From the NCBI GenBank assembly GCA_945869465.1, contig CAMBPB010000007.1, positions 1 to 64,000 on the forward strand: 64,000 bases of DNA. The letters run 5' to 3'. Position 1 is the stretch's first letter. Each line of letters opens with the position of its first letter. The notes beneath the pieces are model-generated. The model saw only the letters and a list, made by a program, of their open reading frames with translations. It did not search any database and was not told where the DNA came from. Position numbers and translations under genes: made by a program. Shown here in pieces: positions 54,471-63,459 of the stretch. Source of the DNA: Prosthecobacter debontii. GTDB taxonomy: Bacteria; Verrucomicrobiota; Verrucomicrobiia; Verrucomicrobiales; Akkermansiaceae.

Positions 54471-56453
54471 ATGACTCACGATCCGGACCAACATGCCTCG
54501 CTTGGCGCGATGTATTCCGACTATTTCCTCGATTATGCCAGCTACGTGATCCTCGAGCGGGCGGTGCCGCACCTTTATGACGGGCTGAAACCCGTGCAGC
54601 GCCGGATTCTCCATGCCATGGATGAGCTGGACGACGGCCGCTACAACAAGGTGGCCGGAATCGTCGGCAACACGATGAATTACCACCCGCACGGCGACCA
54701 GTCGATCGGGGCCGCCATGGTGGGACTCGGGCAGAAGGAACTGCTCATCGACACCCAGGGCAACTGGGGCAACACGCTCACCGGCGACGGCGCGGCCGCC
54801 CCCCGTTACATCGAGGCCCGGCTGACCAAGTTCGCCATCGACGTCGTGTTCAACCCGAAAACCACCCACTGGCTGGCGAGTTACGACGGCCGGCGGAAGG
54901 AGCCGGACACCCTGCCGGTGAAATTCCCGTTGCTGCTCGCCCAAGGCGTCGAGGGCATCGCCGTGGGCCTGGCCTGCAAGGTATTGCCGCACAATTTCAT
55001 GGAACTGATCGAGGCCTCCATCGCCGTGTTGCGCGGCGAGTCGTTCACGCTGCTGCCGGATTTCCCGACCGGCGGCATCATGGACGCCTCCGAATACCGG
55101 GACGGACTGCGCGGCGGCAAGGTGCGGGTCCGGGCGCGGATCTCGCTCGAGAAAAAAGGCATGCTGCGCATCACGGAAATCCCCTTCGGCACCACCACCG
55201 GCGCGCTGATGGAGTCGATCGTCGCCGCGGCCGACAAGGGCAAGATCAAGATCGCCAAGATCGAGGACAACACCGCCGCCAATGCCGATATCCTCGTCCA
55301 CCTGCCGCCCGGCGCGGATCCCGAGCAGACGCGCAACGCGCTGTTCGCGTTCTCCGATTGCGAGCTGCCAATCTCGCCGAACGGTTGCGTCATCGTCGAT
55401 GGCAAGCCGCAGTTTCTCGGCGTCTCGGATATTCTCCGCCGCACCGCTCAGCGGACCAAGGAACTGCTCGGGACCGAGCTGGAGATCAAACTTGGCGAAC
55501 TGGCAGAGAAGTGGCACTTCAGTTCGTTGGAAAAAATCTTCATCGAAAACCGCATCTATCGGGACATCGAGGAGTGCGAAACCTGGGAGGCCGTGCTCAA
55601 GGCCATCGACGACGGACTCAAACCCTTCAAGAAACTCCTCAAACGCGAGGTCACCGCAGAGGACTTGGCCCGTCTAACGGAAATTAAGATCAAGCGCATT
55701 TCAAAATTCGACTCGTTCAAGGCCGACGAGGAAATCAAAGGCCTCGAAAAAACCATCGACGAGACCGAGAAAAACCTTCGCAACCTCACCAAATTCGCCA
55801 TCCGCTGGTATGAGGAGCTCGGGAAAAAATATGGCAAGGGCCGCGAGCGCCGGACCGAAATCGCCTCGTTCGATCGCGTGGACCGGATGCAGGTCGTCGC
55901 CGCCACCGAGACGCTCTATCTGGATACGAAAAACGGTTTTGCCGGATACGGACTCAAGAAGGACGGCGAGCCGGTCGAAAAATGCTCGACCATCGACGAC
56001 ATCATTTCCTTCACGCAGGACGGGAAGATGCGGGTCGTGAAGGTGGCGGAGAAGGTCTTCGTCGGCCAGAGGCCGCTGCGGGTCTCCATCTTCCGCAAGG
56101 ATGAGGACCTGATCTACTCGACGATCTATCGGGACGGCCGCGACGGGGCGATCCTTGCGAAACGGTTCACCGTCGGCGGAGTCACCCGCGACAAGGAATA
56201 TGATCTCACCAAAGGCACGCCCGGCACCCGGGTGCTGTATTTCGCCGTTCACAAGACCAACGAGGAAAGCTCGGCGCAGATGTTGTTGGTCCACCTCAAG
56301 GCCGCCCTGCGGATGCGCAATTTGATCATCAAGGTCCACTTCGCGGACTACGGCATCAAGGGCCGCTCGTCGGGCGGCAATCTGGTGACCAAACACGGCA
56401 TCGAAAAAATCGTTAGGGCGCCCAAGGACTACGACCCGAATCTCGGTGCCTGA
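54471..56453 (+). CDS. DNA topoisomerase (gyrase/topo IV) subunit A
   Basis: 660 aa from ATG 54471 (MTHDPDQHASLGAMYSDYFLDYASYVILERAVPHLYDG). The breakage-reunion domain has the catalytic Tyr113 in AAPRYIEARL, and GLKPVQRRIL and YHPHGDQSIG are hallmark segments. The protein is shorter than GyrA (about 850 aa) and has a reduced C-terminal beta-pinwheel, as in the ParC-like second type II enzyme of Bacteroidetes and Verrucomicrobiota. It needs a ParE/GyrB partner, which is not downstream and must lie outside the window. Confidence 0.9.
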   Translation: MTHDPDQHASLGAMYSDYFLDYASYVILERAVPHLYDGLKPVQRRILHAMDELDDGRYNKVAGIVGNTMNYHPHGDQSIGAAMVGLGQKELLIDTQGNWGNTLTGDGAAAPRYIEARLTKFAIDVVFNPKTTHWLASYDGRRKEPDTLPVKFPLLLAQGVEGIAVGLACKVLPHNFMELIEASIAVLRGESFTLLPDFPTGGIMDASEYRDGLRGGKVRVRARISLEKKGMLRITEIPFGTTTGALMESIVAAADKGKIKIAKIEDNTAANADILVHLPPGADPEQTRNALFAFSDCELPISPNGCVIVDGKPQFLGVSDILRRTAQRTKELLGTELEIKLGELAEKWHFSSLEKIFIENRIYRDIEECETWEAVLKAIDDGLKPFKKLLKREVTAEDLARLTEIKIKRISKFDSFKADEEIKGLEKTIDETEKNLRNLTKFAIRWYEELGKKYGKGRERRTEIASFDRVDRMQVVAATETLYLDTKNGFAGYGLKKDGEPVEKCSTIDDIISFTQDGKMRVVKVAEKVFVGQRPLRVSIFRKDEDLIYSTIYRDGRDGAILAKRFTVGGVTRDKEYDLTKGTPGTRVLYFAVHKTNEESSAQMLLVHLKAALRMRNLIIKVHFADYGIKGRSSGGNLVTKHGIEKIVRAPKDYDPNLGA

Positions 56454-56507
56454 AGGCGCGGGTTTTCCCGGCGATGCTTCTCGAGGAACCACGAACCCAC
56501 ACCAGCC

Positions 56508-56675
56508 ATGGAAGAACCACGACGCTATTTCCCCGAGATCCAGCTCACGTTCGCGGAGTGCCGCGTGCTGGGCTGCCTAATGGAGAAGGAGGGCACGACT
56601 CCGGCCTATTATCCCCTCACGCTGAACAGTCTGCAGTCCGCCTGCAATCAGACTTCCAACCGCCACCCGGTGAGC
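56508..56675 (+). pseudogene. Truncated YceH (UPF0502/DUF480) gene
   Basis: From ATG 56508 about 55 residues match the YceH N-terminal winged helix: [45 protein letters not shown]. YceH proteins are about 200-220 aa. After DV the frame runs straight into antisense of the sdhA end, so the other three quarters are missing. It lies 54 bp behind the topoisomerase gene. The end near 56675 marks a recombination or deletion breakpoint. Confidence 0.8.
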
Positions 56676-56679
56676 GATG

Positions 56680-58653
56680 TTACGCGTAGCTGCGGATGGA
56701 AACATGCACGTCTTCATAAACGAGCGGTTCCTTGTGCAGCACCGGCGGGCTATCGCCTTGGTATTCCCAGCAAGCGACGTGTGAGAACTGGTCGTCATGG
56801 CGTTTCGCCTCACCGGCCTGGGTGCTGCCGGCGATGACTTCCGGGTCGTTTTCGAAGAACTGATGTTCGGTGCGGAAGTGACCGCCGCAGGATTCCTCGC
56901 GTTCGAGGGCGTCGTAACACATCATCTCGCCGAATTCGAGGAAGTCGGCGACGCGGCCGGCCTTTTCGAGTTCCATGTTGACGCTTTCTCCGGAGCCGGG
57001 GATGAGCACGTTGTTCCAGAATTCCTCGCGGATTTGCGGGATTTTCTCCAGCGCTTCGGTGAGACCCTCGCGGGAACGGGCCATGCCGCATTTGTCCCAC
57101 ATGGTCATGCCGAGTTCGCGGTGGAAGGAATCGACAGTGCGCTTGCCCTGAATCGTAAACATTTTGGAAATGCGCTCGCGGGTTTCCGTTTCGGTTTGTT
57201 TGAACTCGGGCATGTCGGTGGTGACGGTGCCGGGTTTCTGGGTGACGAGATAGTTCGCGATGGTGGTGGGAATGACGAAATAACCATCGGCCAGCCCCTG
57301 CATCAGGGCGGACGCGCCGAGGCGGTTCGCGCCGTGGTCGGAGAAGTTAGCCTCGCCTAATACATGGAGGCCGGGAACGTTGGACATCAGGTTGTAGTCC
57401 ACCCACAGGCCGCCCATGGTGTAGTGAACGGCCGGATAGATCATCATCGGGCCCTTGTAGGGGTCTTCGCCGGCGATCTTCTCATACATTTGGAACAGGT
57501 TGCCGTAGCGGGAGCGGATGGTGGCCTCGCCGAGGCGCTCGGTGGCGTCGCGGAAATCCAGATAGACGCCGAGTCCGGTGGGTGCCACGCCGCGGCCGTC
57601 ATCGCAGACTTCCTTGGCTGCGCGGGAGGAAATATCGCGCGGCGAGAGATTGCCGAACGACGGGTATTTGCGCTCCAGAAAGTAGTCGCGCTGGTCTTCG
57701 GGCACGTCGTTGGGGCTGATCTGCTTGTTGCGGAGTTTTGCGGCGGCCTCCTTGGATTTCGGCACCCAGATGCGGCCGTCGTTGCGGAGCGACTCGGACA
57801 TCAGGGTGAGTTTGGATTGGTAATCTCCGCTGACCGGGATGCAGGTCGGGTGGATCTGGGTGTAGCAGGGGTTGGCGAAGAGGGCGCCGCGTCTGGCGGC
57901 GCGCCAGGCGGCGGTGACGTTGCAGCCCATCGCGTTGGTGGAGAGGAAAAAGACATTGCCATAGCCACCGGTGGCGAGAATCACGGCGTCCGCCGCATGG
58001 GTGCTGATCTTGCCGTTGGTGAGATCGCGCGTGACGATGCCCTTGGCGTGGCCGTTGACCAGCACGAGGTCGAGCATCTCGGTGCGCGCAAACATCTTCA
58101 CGCCGCCCTTGTGGATTTCCTTCTCAAGCGCCTGATAACAGCCGATGAGAAGCTGCTGGCCGGTTTGGCCGCGGGCGTAGAAGGTGCGGGAAACCTGCGA
58201 GCCGCCAAACGAGCGGTTGTCGAGCAAGCCGCCGTATTCTCGGGCGAAGGGCACGCCCTGCGCAACGCACTGGTCGATGATCGAGTTGGAAACCTCCGCA
58301 AGGCGATAGACGTTGCCTTCCCGGGCGCGGAAGTCGCCGCCTTTGATCGTGTCATAGAACAGGCGGCGCACCGAATCGCCGTCGTTCTGATAGTTCTTGG
58401 TGGCGTTGATGCCGCCCTGCGCGGCGATCGAGTGGGCGCGGCGCGGGCTGTCCTGATAGCAGAAGCACTTCACCTGATAGCCAAGCTCGGCGAGCGAGGC
58501 GGCGGCGGCTCCGCCGGCGAGGCCGGACCCGACGACGATGACGGAGAATTTCCGCTTGTTAGCCGGGTTGATGAGTTTCGAGTCCATCTTGTGTTTGGAC
58601 CACTTCTGTTCAAGGGGGCCGGACGGGATCTTGCTGTCGAGGACGATGGACAT
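56680..58653 (-). CDS. sdhA: Succinate dehydrogenase/fumarate reductase flavoprotein subunit
   Basis: 657 aa. The FAD-binding start is [22 protein letters not shown], and the flavinylation/active region is [22 protein letters not shown]. Other blocks are [28 protein letters not shown] and [24 protein letters not shown]. The length and insertions fit the Bacillus/Bacteroides-type enzyme that works with a five-helix SdhC. It oxidises succinate in the TCA cycle on the inner face of the membrane. sdhC lies upstream, separated by the S23 cassette; the iron-sulfur subunit gene sdhB, normally next, is absent, and its place is taken by the truncated yceH. Confidence 0.96.
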   Translation of the reverse strand: MSIVLDSKIPSGPLEQKWSKHKMDSKLINPANKRKFSVIVVGSGLAGGAAAASLAELGYQVKCFCYQDSPRRAHSIAAQGGINATKNYQNDGDSVRRLFYDTIKGGDFRAREGNVYRLAEVSNSIIDQCVAQGVPFAREYGGLLDNRSFGGSQVSRTFYARGQTGQQLLIGCYQALEKEIHKGGVKMFARTEMLDLVLVNGHAKGIVTRDLTNGKISTHAADAVILATGGYGNVFFLSTNAMGCNVTAAWRAARRGALFANPCYTQIHPTCIPVSGDYQSKLTLMSESLRNDGRIWVPKSKEAAAKLRNKQISPNDVPEDQRDYFLERKYPSFGNLSPRDISSRAAKEVCDDGRGVAPTGLGVYLDFRDATERLGEATIRSRYGNLFQMYEKIAGEDPYKGPMMIYPAVHYTMGGLWVDYNLMSNVPGLHVLGEANFSDHGANRLGASALMQGLADGYFVIPTTIANYLVTQKPGTVTTDMPEFKQTETETRERISKMFTIQGKRTVDSFHRELGMTMWDKCGMARSREGLTEALEKIPQIREEFWNNVLIPGSGESVNMELEKAGRVADFLEFGEMMCYDALEREESCGGHFRTEHQFFENDPEVIAGSTQAGEAKRHDDQFSHVACWEYQGDSPPVLHKEPLVYEDVHVSIRSYA

Positions 58654-58663
58654 GGCGCTTGGG

Positions 58664-58698
58664 ATTGGAAATTGATGATTGGAGATTGATTATTGGAA
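58664..58698. repeat. ATTGNNN heptamer array (sdhA side)
   Basis: Five consecutive heptamers: ATTGGAA, ATTGATG, ATTGGAG, ATTGATT, ATTGGAA. They lie 10 bp upstream of the sdhA start codon on the plus-strand coordinates, so they form the sdhA leader on the minus strand as NNNCAAT units. Confidence 0.92.
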
Positions 58699-58708
58699 GA
58701 GGATTGGC

Positions 58709-59065
58709 TCAATCGGCGTTTTGGCGGCTGGTTTTGATGGAGGCGCAGAAGATGGCGGTGAGTTCGGTGGCTTCCTGCCACAGGGGAGTGACTTTTTCCG
58801 GAGCAAGAATGCTGTCTTCGATGATGAGCTCCATCCAGAGGGCGGATTCGTCCGCTTCTTCGGCGGCGGTGCCGGCTTTGGAGGCGAAATCGGCGCGGGA
58901 TTTTGCAAGGCAGGCGGCACGGTAGTTGGCCGTGACCGAGGTTCCCGACCGGATGAGCTGGTTAGCAATGGTGCGTCCCACCTTGTCATCAGGGAGGGCG
59001 CGCACCAAGTGGATCACCCGCAATGAAAACTGCTTGCAGCGCGCCTTGAGTTCGTCCGGTGTCAT
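58709..59065 (-). CDS. Four-helix-bundle protein (23S rRNA intervening-sequence/S23 family)
   Basis: 118 aa from ATG 59065 (MTPDELKARCKQFSLRVIHL). The family core is VIHLVRALPDDKVGRTIANQLIRSGTSVTANYRAACLAKSRADFASK, then EEADESALWMELI, typical of TIGR02436-type four-helix bundles. Relatives are encoded inside 23S rRNA intervening sequences, and a distant group (Avd) serves diversity-generating retroelements; no reverse transcriptase is seen here. The start lies 5 bp inside a heptamer array, and a matching inverted array follows the stop. It is in the same direction as sdhC and sdhA, so it is cotranscribed. Function is unproven; RNA binding is likely. Confidence 0.9.
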   Translation of the reverse strand: MTPDELKARCKQFSLRVIHLVRALPDDKVGRTIANQLIRSGTSVTANYRAACLAKSRADFASKAGTAAEEADESALWMELIIEDSILAPEKVTPLWQEATELTAIFCASIKTSRQNAD

Positions 59066-59070
59066 GATCG

Positions 59071-59109
59071 CAATATCCAATTTACAATAATCAATAATCA
59101 ATTTCCAAT
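59071..59109. repeat. NNNCAAT heptamer array (sdhC side)
   Basis: Six CAAT tetramers at exact 7-bp spacing, the inverted counterpart of 58664-58698. The sdhC stop codon (59098-59100) lies inside it, so the last residues of SdhC (IGN) and the stop are encoded by the array. Confidence 0.92.
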
Positions 59110-59817
59110 CCATCCGATGAGAATGGCCACGGGGATGGAAACGAAGCCTGCCCAGATGAAGAGGCTTAAGCCGATGGAAACCTGCCGGATGAGCGTGGAG
59201 GCTTTTTTGGAGCGGAAACCCAGCGTTTGGAAGATCGAACCGACGCCGTGCATCAGGTGCGAGCAGAGCAGGGTCATCGCGATGACGTAGAAGAGTGAGA
59301 CATACCAGCAGCCGGGGCTGAAGCCGTCGATCACCATTTTCCATGCGTCGTGGCGTTCGAGGCCGGTTTTGGCGAGGTGCTCGGGGTCAACGTAGGAATC
59401 GTAGGTGTTGCCAGCGCGGACGGTGAAATGGAGGAGGTGATAGATGACGAAGGCCAGGATGGTCAGGCCGGAAAGGATCATCGTGCGCGACGATTTGGAG
59501 GCCTGGATGGTGGTTTGGCACTCGTAGGCCTTGCGGGCCGCGCGATTCTGGCGGGTCAGCGAGACGGTGGCGGCGATGTGGGCGCCGACCATTGCCAGCA
59601 TCACGATGCGAAACACCCAGATGCCCGCGCCGTGGAGCAGGTGATGGAGGAAGTAAGCGTAATCGTTGAACGCCTCCCGTCCTGCGAAGACGGCCAGGTT
59701 TCCGACGAGGTGCCCCACCACGAAAAGGACCAGAACAATTCCGGTGAGGGCGACGATGAGCTTTTTCCCGATGGAGGAGGACCAATAGGAATCGAGGCAA
59801 CGGGTGAGGGCATTCAT
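59098..59817 (-). CDS. sdhC: Succinate dehydrogenase cytochrome b subunit
   Basis: 239 aa from ATG 59817 (MNALTRCLDSYWSSSIGKKLIVALTG). Five membrane helices in the Bacillus/Wolinella type b558 arrangement are visible: LIVALTGIVLVLFVVGHLVGNL, WVFRIVMLAMVGAHIAATV, ILSGLTILAFVIYHLLHF, YVIAMTLLCSHLMHGVGSIF and SIGLSLFIWAGFVSIPVAILIG. His residues in VGHLVGN, VGAHIA, YHLLH and SHLMHG would bind two hemes. It anchors SdhA/B and passes electrons to quinone. The C-terminus (GWIGN, stop) is formed by the S23 cassette repeat, suggesting the native end was replaced. Confidence 0.93.
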   Translation of the reverse strand: MNALTRCLDSYWSSSIGKKLIVALTGIVLVLFVVGHLVGNLAVFAGREAFNDYAYFLHHLLHGAGIWVFRIVMLAMVGAHIAATVSLTRQNRAARKAYECQTTIQASKSSRTMILSGLTILAFVIYHLLHFTVRAGNTYDSYVDPEHLAKTGLERHDAWKMVIDGFSPGCWYVSLFYVIAMTLLCSHLMHGVGSIFQTLGFRSKKASTLIRQVSIGLSLFIWAGFVSIPVAILIGWIGN

Positions 59818-60068
59818 GACAATGAGGAAGGTGGCGGCGGCCGAGCGAGAAATAGACGGGCGATCCGGGGTTTTCAAGTGGAGAGTCGGGCAGGGACGGA
59901 ATCCTTGGCATGAATGGCAGGATTTGCGGAGTGGTGCGGAGTTCACGCTGCGTTGCAGGGGCATTGCCTCCGGACGGCGTTTGGCTGGAACTCACGGGAA
60001 CGTCCCTGCTTCTCCGCGCTTCGCCCGGGACTTGGCCCGCGGTCTGCTAAATTGGCGGCACAAACCCC

Positions 60069-61505
60069 ATGGAAATGTTCAAGGGCTACGATCCCGGAAA
60101 GTTTTACGACGAGATGTTCGCTGCGGATAGCGCCGTTCGCGGCCATTGCGCTCCGCTGCTGCGGAGATTCGGCCAGCTCGAGCAGCAGGACTTCCTCACC
60201 CGCAAGGCGAATTCCGAACTCTATTTCCTCCGTCAGGGCATCACCTTCAATGTCTATCACGACAAGCGCGGAACCGAGCGGATTTTTCCCTTCGATCCGG
60301 TTCCGCGGGTGATGCCGGCCGACGAGTGGGAGCATCTGGAAGCGGGACTCACCCAGCGCATCGTCGCGCTCAACCTGTTCCTGCATGACATCTATCACGA
60401 CCAGCGGATCCTCAAGGACGAGGTGATCCCGCGGGCCTATATCGAGCAGGCCAAACACTACCGACCGGAGTTCCGCGGGGTGGATGTGCCGGCGGATATC
60501 TACATCCACATTTGCGGCAGCGACCTGATCCGCGGCGCGGACGGCCAATACTTCGTGCTGGAGGACAACGGCCGCTGCCCGTCCGGCGCTTCGTATCTCC
60601 TGGAAAACCGCAACGCCTTGAAACGGGCGTTTCCGGGTATTTTTGATGACATGGGCGTGCGGCCGGTGGATTCCTATCCGCGCGACCTCCTCAACATGCT
60701 CCATCACATCGCACCGCGCCGCGACGGGGATCCGGTGTGCGTGCTGCTCACTCCGGGTTGCCACAACAGCGCCTACTTCGAGCATTGTTATCTCGCCCGC
60801 GAAATGGGCATCGACATCGTGGAAGGCGGCGATCTCGTGGTGGTGGACAAGTTCGTTTACATGCGGACCACGCGCGGCTTGAAGCGGGTGGACGTGATCT
60901 ATCGGCGCATCGACGACGATTTCATCGATCCGGTGGTGTTTCGGAAAGACTCGGTGCTCGGGGTGCCGGGGCTGATGAACGCCTATTGTTCCGGCAACGT
61001 GGCGCTCGCCAATGCCGTGGGAACGGGCGTGGCCGATGACAAGGTGATCTATTACTTCGTGCCGCGGATGATCGAGTATTACCTCGGCCAGAAACCGATC
61101 CTGCCGAACGTGCCGACTTATCTGGCGTCCGAGGAGGCGGATTTGAAATTCATCCTCGGCCACCTGCCGGAACTGGTGGTCAAGGCGGCCAACGAATCCG
61201 GCGGCTACGGCATGCTGATGGGACCGACGGCGAGCAGGGACCAGATCGCCACATTTCGCGAAAGGATTCTGGCGGATCCGCGGAACTACATCGCGCAGCC
61301 GATCGTTGCGCTCTCGCGCTCGCCGACGTGGTGCGACGGGGCGATGGAAGGCCGGCACATCGATCTGCGGCCGTATATCATTTATGGTAATGAGGTGAAA
61401 ATCGTTCCCGGCGGGCTGACCCGCGTGGCCCTCACCAAAGACTCGCTCATCGTCAACTCCTCCCAGGGCGGAGGGAGCAAGGACACCTGGGTTCTCCGCC
61501 ATTGA
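60069..61505 (+). CDS. Circularly permuted ATP-grasp peptide ligase-like protein
   Basis: 478 aa, the DUF404/DUF407 (CP_ATPgrasp) family. Segments include IFPFDPVPRVMPADEWEHLEAGL, LFLHDIYHDQRIL, FVLEDNGRCPSGASYLLENR and VVKAANESGGYGMLMGP, the last being the ATP-grasp glycine-rich loop. The family is predicted to form amide or peptide bonds and nearly always sits with an alpha-E gene and a transglutaminase gene, as here: 7 bp to the next gene. The substrate is unknown. The 251 bp upstream are the divergent promoter region shared with sdhC. Confidence 0.92.
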   Translation: MEMFKGYDPGKFYDEMFAADSAVRGHCAPLLRRFGQLEQQDFLTRKANSELYFLRQGITFNVYHDKRGTERIFPFDPVPRVMPADEWEHLEAGLTQRIVALNLFLHDIYHDQRILKDEVIPRAYIEQAKHYRPEFRGVDVPADIYIHICGSDLIRGADGQYFVLEDNGRCPSGASYLLENRNALKRAFPGIFDDMGVRPVDSYPRDLLNMLHHIAPRRDGDPVCVLLTPGCHNSAYFEHCYLAREMGIDIVEGGDLVVVDKFVYMRTTRGLKRVDVIYRRIDDDFIDPVVFRKDSVLGVPGLMNAYCSGNVALANAVGTGVADDKVIYYFVPRMIEYYLGQKPILPNVPTYLASEEADLKFILGHLPELVVKAANESGGYGMLMGPTASRDQIATFRERILADPRNYIAQPIVALSRSPTWCDGAMEGRHIDLRPYIIYGNEVKIVPGGLTRVALTKDSLIVNSSQGGGSKDTWVLRH

Positions 61506-61512
61506 AACCGCC

Positions 61513-62559
61513 ATGCTTTCCCGTGTCGCCAATACCTTCTACTGGATGGTCCGCTATGTCGAGCGGGCCGACAATCTCGCGCGCCTGATCGATGTGATCC
61601 AGCAGTTGCTGCTGGATTCCGAGCGGCTCGACAGCGAACGGCTGCGCGGGTTCTGGCAGCCGATCATTCTCAGCACGGGCGACGACGAGGTTTTCAGCTC
61701 GCTCTATGACAAGGCCGGCAGCGCGGAGGTGATCCGTTTCCTCACCGACGACCTGCGCAATTCTAACAGCATCACATCCTGCATCGGGCTGGCCCGCGAG
61801 AACGCCCGGACGGTGCGGGACCAGTTGTCCGACGAGCTGTGGGAGGAAATCAACGCGCTCTATCTGTTCACCCGCTCCGAGGAGGCCAACCGGTTGATCG
61901 CATCCGATCCGCCGCGCTATTACGCAAACATCCGGCGCTCGGCCGAGACCTTCCTTGGCATCGCATCGTCCACGATATCCCGCAACGAGGCGTGGGATTT
62001 CATGGATCTCGGGAGGCATCTCGAACGTGCGGACAAGACCACGCGATTTCTCGATGTGGCGAGTTATCTGCCGGGTGGAGCGGAAGGAGTGGAGATGGCG
62101 GCGCCGGGGATTCTTCATTGGACGGCGATTCTGCGCTCCTGCGGCGCGCTGGGCGCGTTCCGTGCCTTCAAAGGCGGCATCCATGCCCGGGGGGTGGTCG
62201 ATTTCCTGGTGTTTTCGAAGGATTTCCCCCGCTCCGTGCGCTTTTGCATCGAGAAGGCGGATGTCAGCCTGCACCGGATTTCCGGCACCCCGCGCGGCAC
62301 GTTTTCCAACGATGCGGAGCGCGAGACCGGACGCTTGCTGGCGGATCTCAATTTCGGATCCACTGAAGACGCGTTTGCCGGCGGGCTTCACGAATATCTC
62401 GATTCGCTTCAGGGAAGGTTCAACCGGATCGGCGAGGCGATTTTTGAAAGCTATGTTTTGATGCCGGAGCGGATTGAGCTTTGCGATGTGGATGGATCCC
62501 GGTCACCCTCGGCCTTGGCAGCATGGCAGATGCAACAACAACAACAGCAGCAGCAGTGA
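61513..62559 (+). CDS. Alpha-E domain protein (DUF403)
   Basis: 348 aa, all-helical. The start MLSRVANTFYWMVRYVERADNLARLIDV is the family signature, and NEAWDFMDLGRHLERADKTTRFLD repeats the helix pattern. It is a constant partner of the permuted ATP-grasp and probably a carrier or structural subunit of the ligase. The C-terminus ends in a glutamine run (eight Q) encoded by (CAA)n(CAG)n. This run lies in the 37-bp overlap with the next gene. Confidence 0.92.
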   Translation: MLSRVANTFYWMVRYVERADNLARLIDVIQQLLLDSERLDSERLRGFWQPIILSTGDDEVFSSLYDKAGSAEVIRFLTDDLRNSNSITSCIGLARENARTVRDQLSDELWEEINALYLFTRSEEANRLIASDPPRYYANIRRSAETFLGIASSTISRNEAWDFMDLGRHLERADKTTRFLDVASYLPGGAEGVEMAAPGILHWTAILRSCGALGAFRAFKGGIHARGVVDFLVFSKDFPRSVRFCIEKADVSLHRISGTPRGTFSNDAERETGRLLADLNFGSTEDAFAGGLHEYLDSLQGRFNRIGEAIFESYVLMPERIELCDVDGSRSPSALAAWQMQQQQQQQQ

Positions 62560-63437
62560 GCGGGGAGTCCGAAGCAAACACTGCCTCAGGGGGAGCGCGA
62601 CTTTCGGTATTGCACCGGACGACCTTTCGCTATGGAGCGCCGGTGATTCTCAGTCTGAACACGCTGCACCTAGAGCCGCGGACGTTTCCCTATCAGAAAA
62701 CCCTGTCCACGCTGATCCGGGTGATTCCCGCCACGCGGTTGCGCCGTTTCACGGACTTGTTTCAGAACATCAGTCATCACTTCGAGTTGCCGGAACCCCA
62801 CGCCAAGCTGGAAATCGAGAGCCGGATCCGGGTTCACAATCTGGCGCTCGATATTTCGGATGCGAGTCGCTCGGCCACTCTGAAGGACTATCAGGAGTCG
62901 TCCGTCCGCGAGCGAATCTGGCCCTATGTGCAGGAGAGCAACCGGGTCTCGATCTCGCCGGAGATCTGGCGGCAGTCGGTCGATCTTGTTTCCGGAATGC
63001 CATCGATCTACGGACAGGCGTGCGCCATGATGGAATGGATTCACCGGGAGTTCCGCTATGCGCCGGGGGCGACGGGGGTGAACACCCCGCTTGAGGAAAC
63101 CTTTGGAATGAAATGTGGCGTCTGCCAGGATTTCACGCACGTGATGCTCGGCATGTGCCGTTCGGTGGGGGTGGCGGCGCGTTATGCATCCGGCTATCTT
63201 TACAACGGGCCGCGGGATTCATTGGTCGGAGCGCAGGCCTCCCATGCCTGGTGCGAGGTCTATCTGCCAGATGCGGGCTGGATCGGCTTCGATCCGACCA
63301 ACAACACCTTGGCGGATGAACGCTATGTGAAAATCGCGGTGGGTCGGGATTACGACGATGTCGCGCCGGTGGTGGGAAGCTACCAAGGCACCGGACACTG
63401 CCGGATGGAGGTGTGCGTGGAGGTGGAGAAGCTTTGA
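62523..63437 (+). CDS. Transglutaminase-like peptidase (DUF403/ATP-grasp-associated)
   Basis: 304 aa from ATG 62523 (MADATTTTAAAVSGESE); an upstream ATG at 62481 would lengthen the overlap. The N-terminal beta domain starts LSVLHRTTFRYGAPVILSLNTLHLEPR, typical of the family. The catalytic triad is Cys in GMKCGVCQDFTHVMLG, His in SHAWCEVYLP and Asp in GFDPTNN. It probably cleaves or transfers peptide bonds made by the ATP-grasp partner. It overlaps the alpha-E gene by 37 bp; the shared CAR repeat reads as Gln in one frame and Thr/Ala in this one. Confidence 0.93.
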   Translation: MADATTTTAAAVSGESEANTASGGARLSVLHRTTFRYGAPVILSLNTLHLEPRTFPYQKTLSTLIRVIPATRLRRFTDLFQNISHHFELPEPHAKLEIESRIRVHNLALDISDASRSATLKDYQESSVRERIWPYVQESNRVSISPEIWRQSVDLVSGMPSIYGQACAMMEWIHREFRYAPGATGVNTPLEETFGMKCGVCQDFTHVMLGMCRSVGVAARYASGYLYNGPRDSLVGAQASHAWCEVYLPDAGWIGFDPTNNTLADERYVKIAVGRDYDDVAPVVGSYQGTGHCRMEVCVEVEKL

Positions 63438-63459
63438 TTGCCGCAACTCCCGCCGAGCC

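Larger units (their letters stand above)
58662..59111. mobile_element. Putative S23-family cassette with heptamer arrays and inverted termini
   Basis: About 450 bp bounded by a perfect 15-bp inverted repeat (GGATTGGAAATTGAT at 58662-58676, ATCAATTTCCAATCC at 59097-59111). Inside each end are 7-bp arrays: ATTG at 58664, 58671, 58678, 58685 and 58692, and CAAT at 59071, 59078, 59085, 59092, 59099 and 59106, all exactly 7 bp apart. Between them is one gene of the four-helix-bundle/S23 family. The region is AT-rich against GC-rich surroundings and splits sdhC from sdhA. No transposase is present. Mobility is inference. Confidence 0.75.

Noticed and set aside
58662-59111. Diversity-generating retroelement (Avd-like protein)
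   Set aside because: No reverse transcriptase, template repeat or variable repeat is seen; the S23/intervening-sequence branch fits better.
59943-61532. 529-codon minus-strand frame over the ATP-grasp gene
   Set aside because: Mirror of a conserved gene; no recognisable motif.
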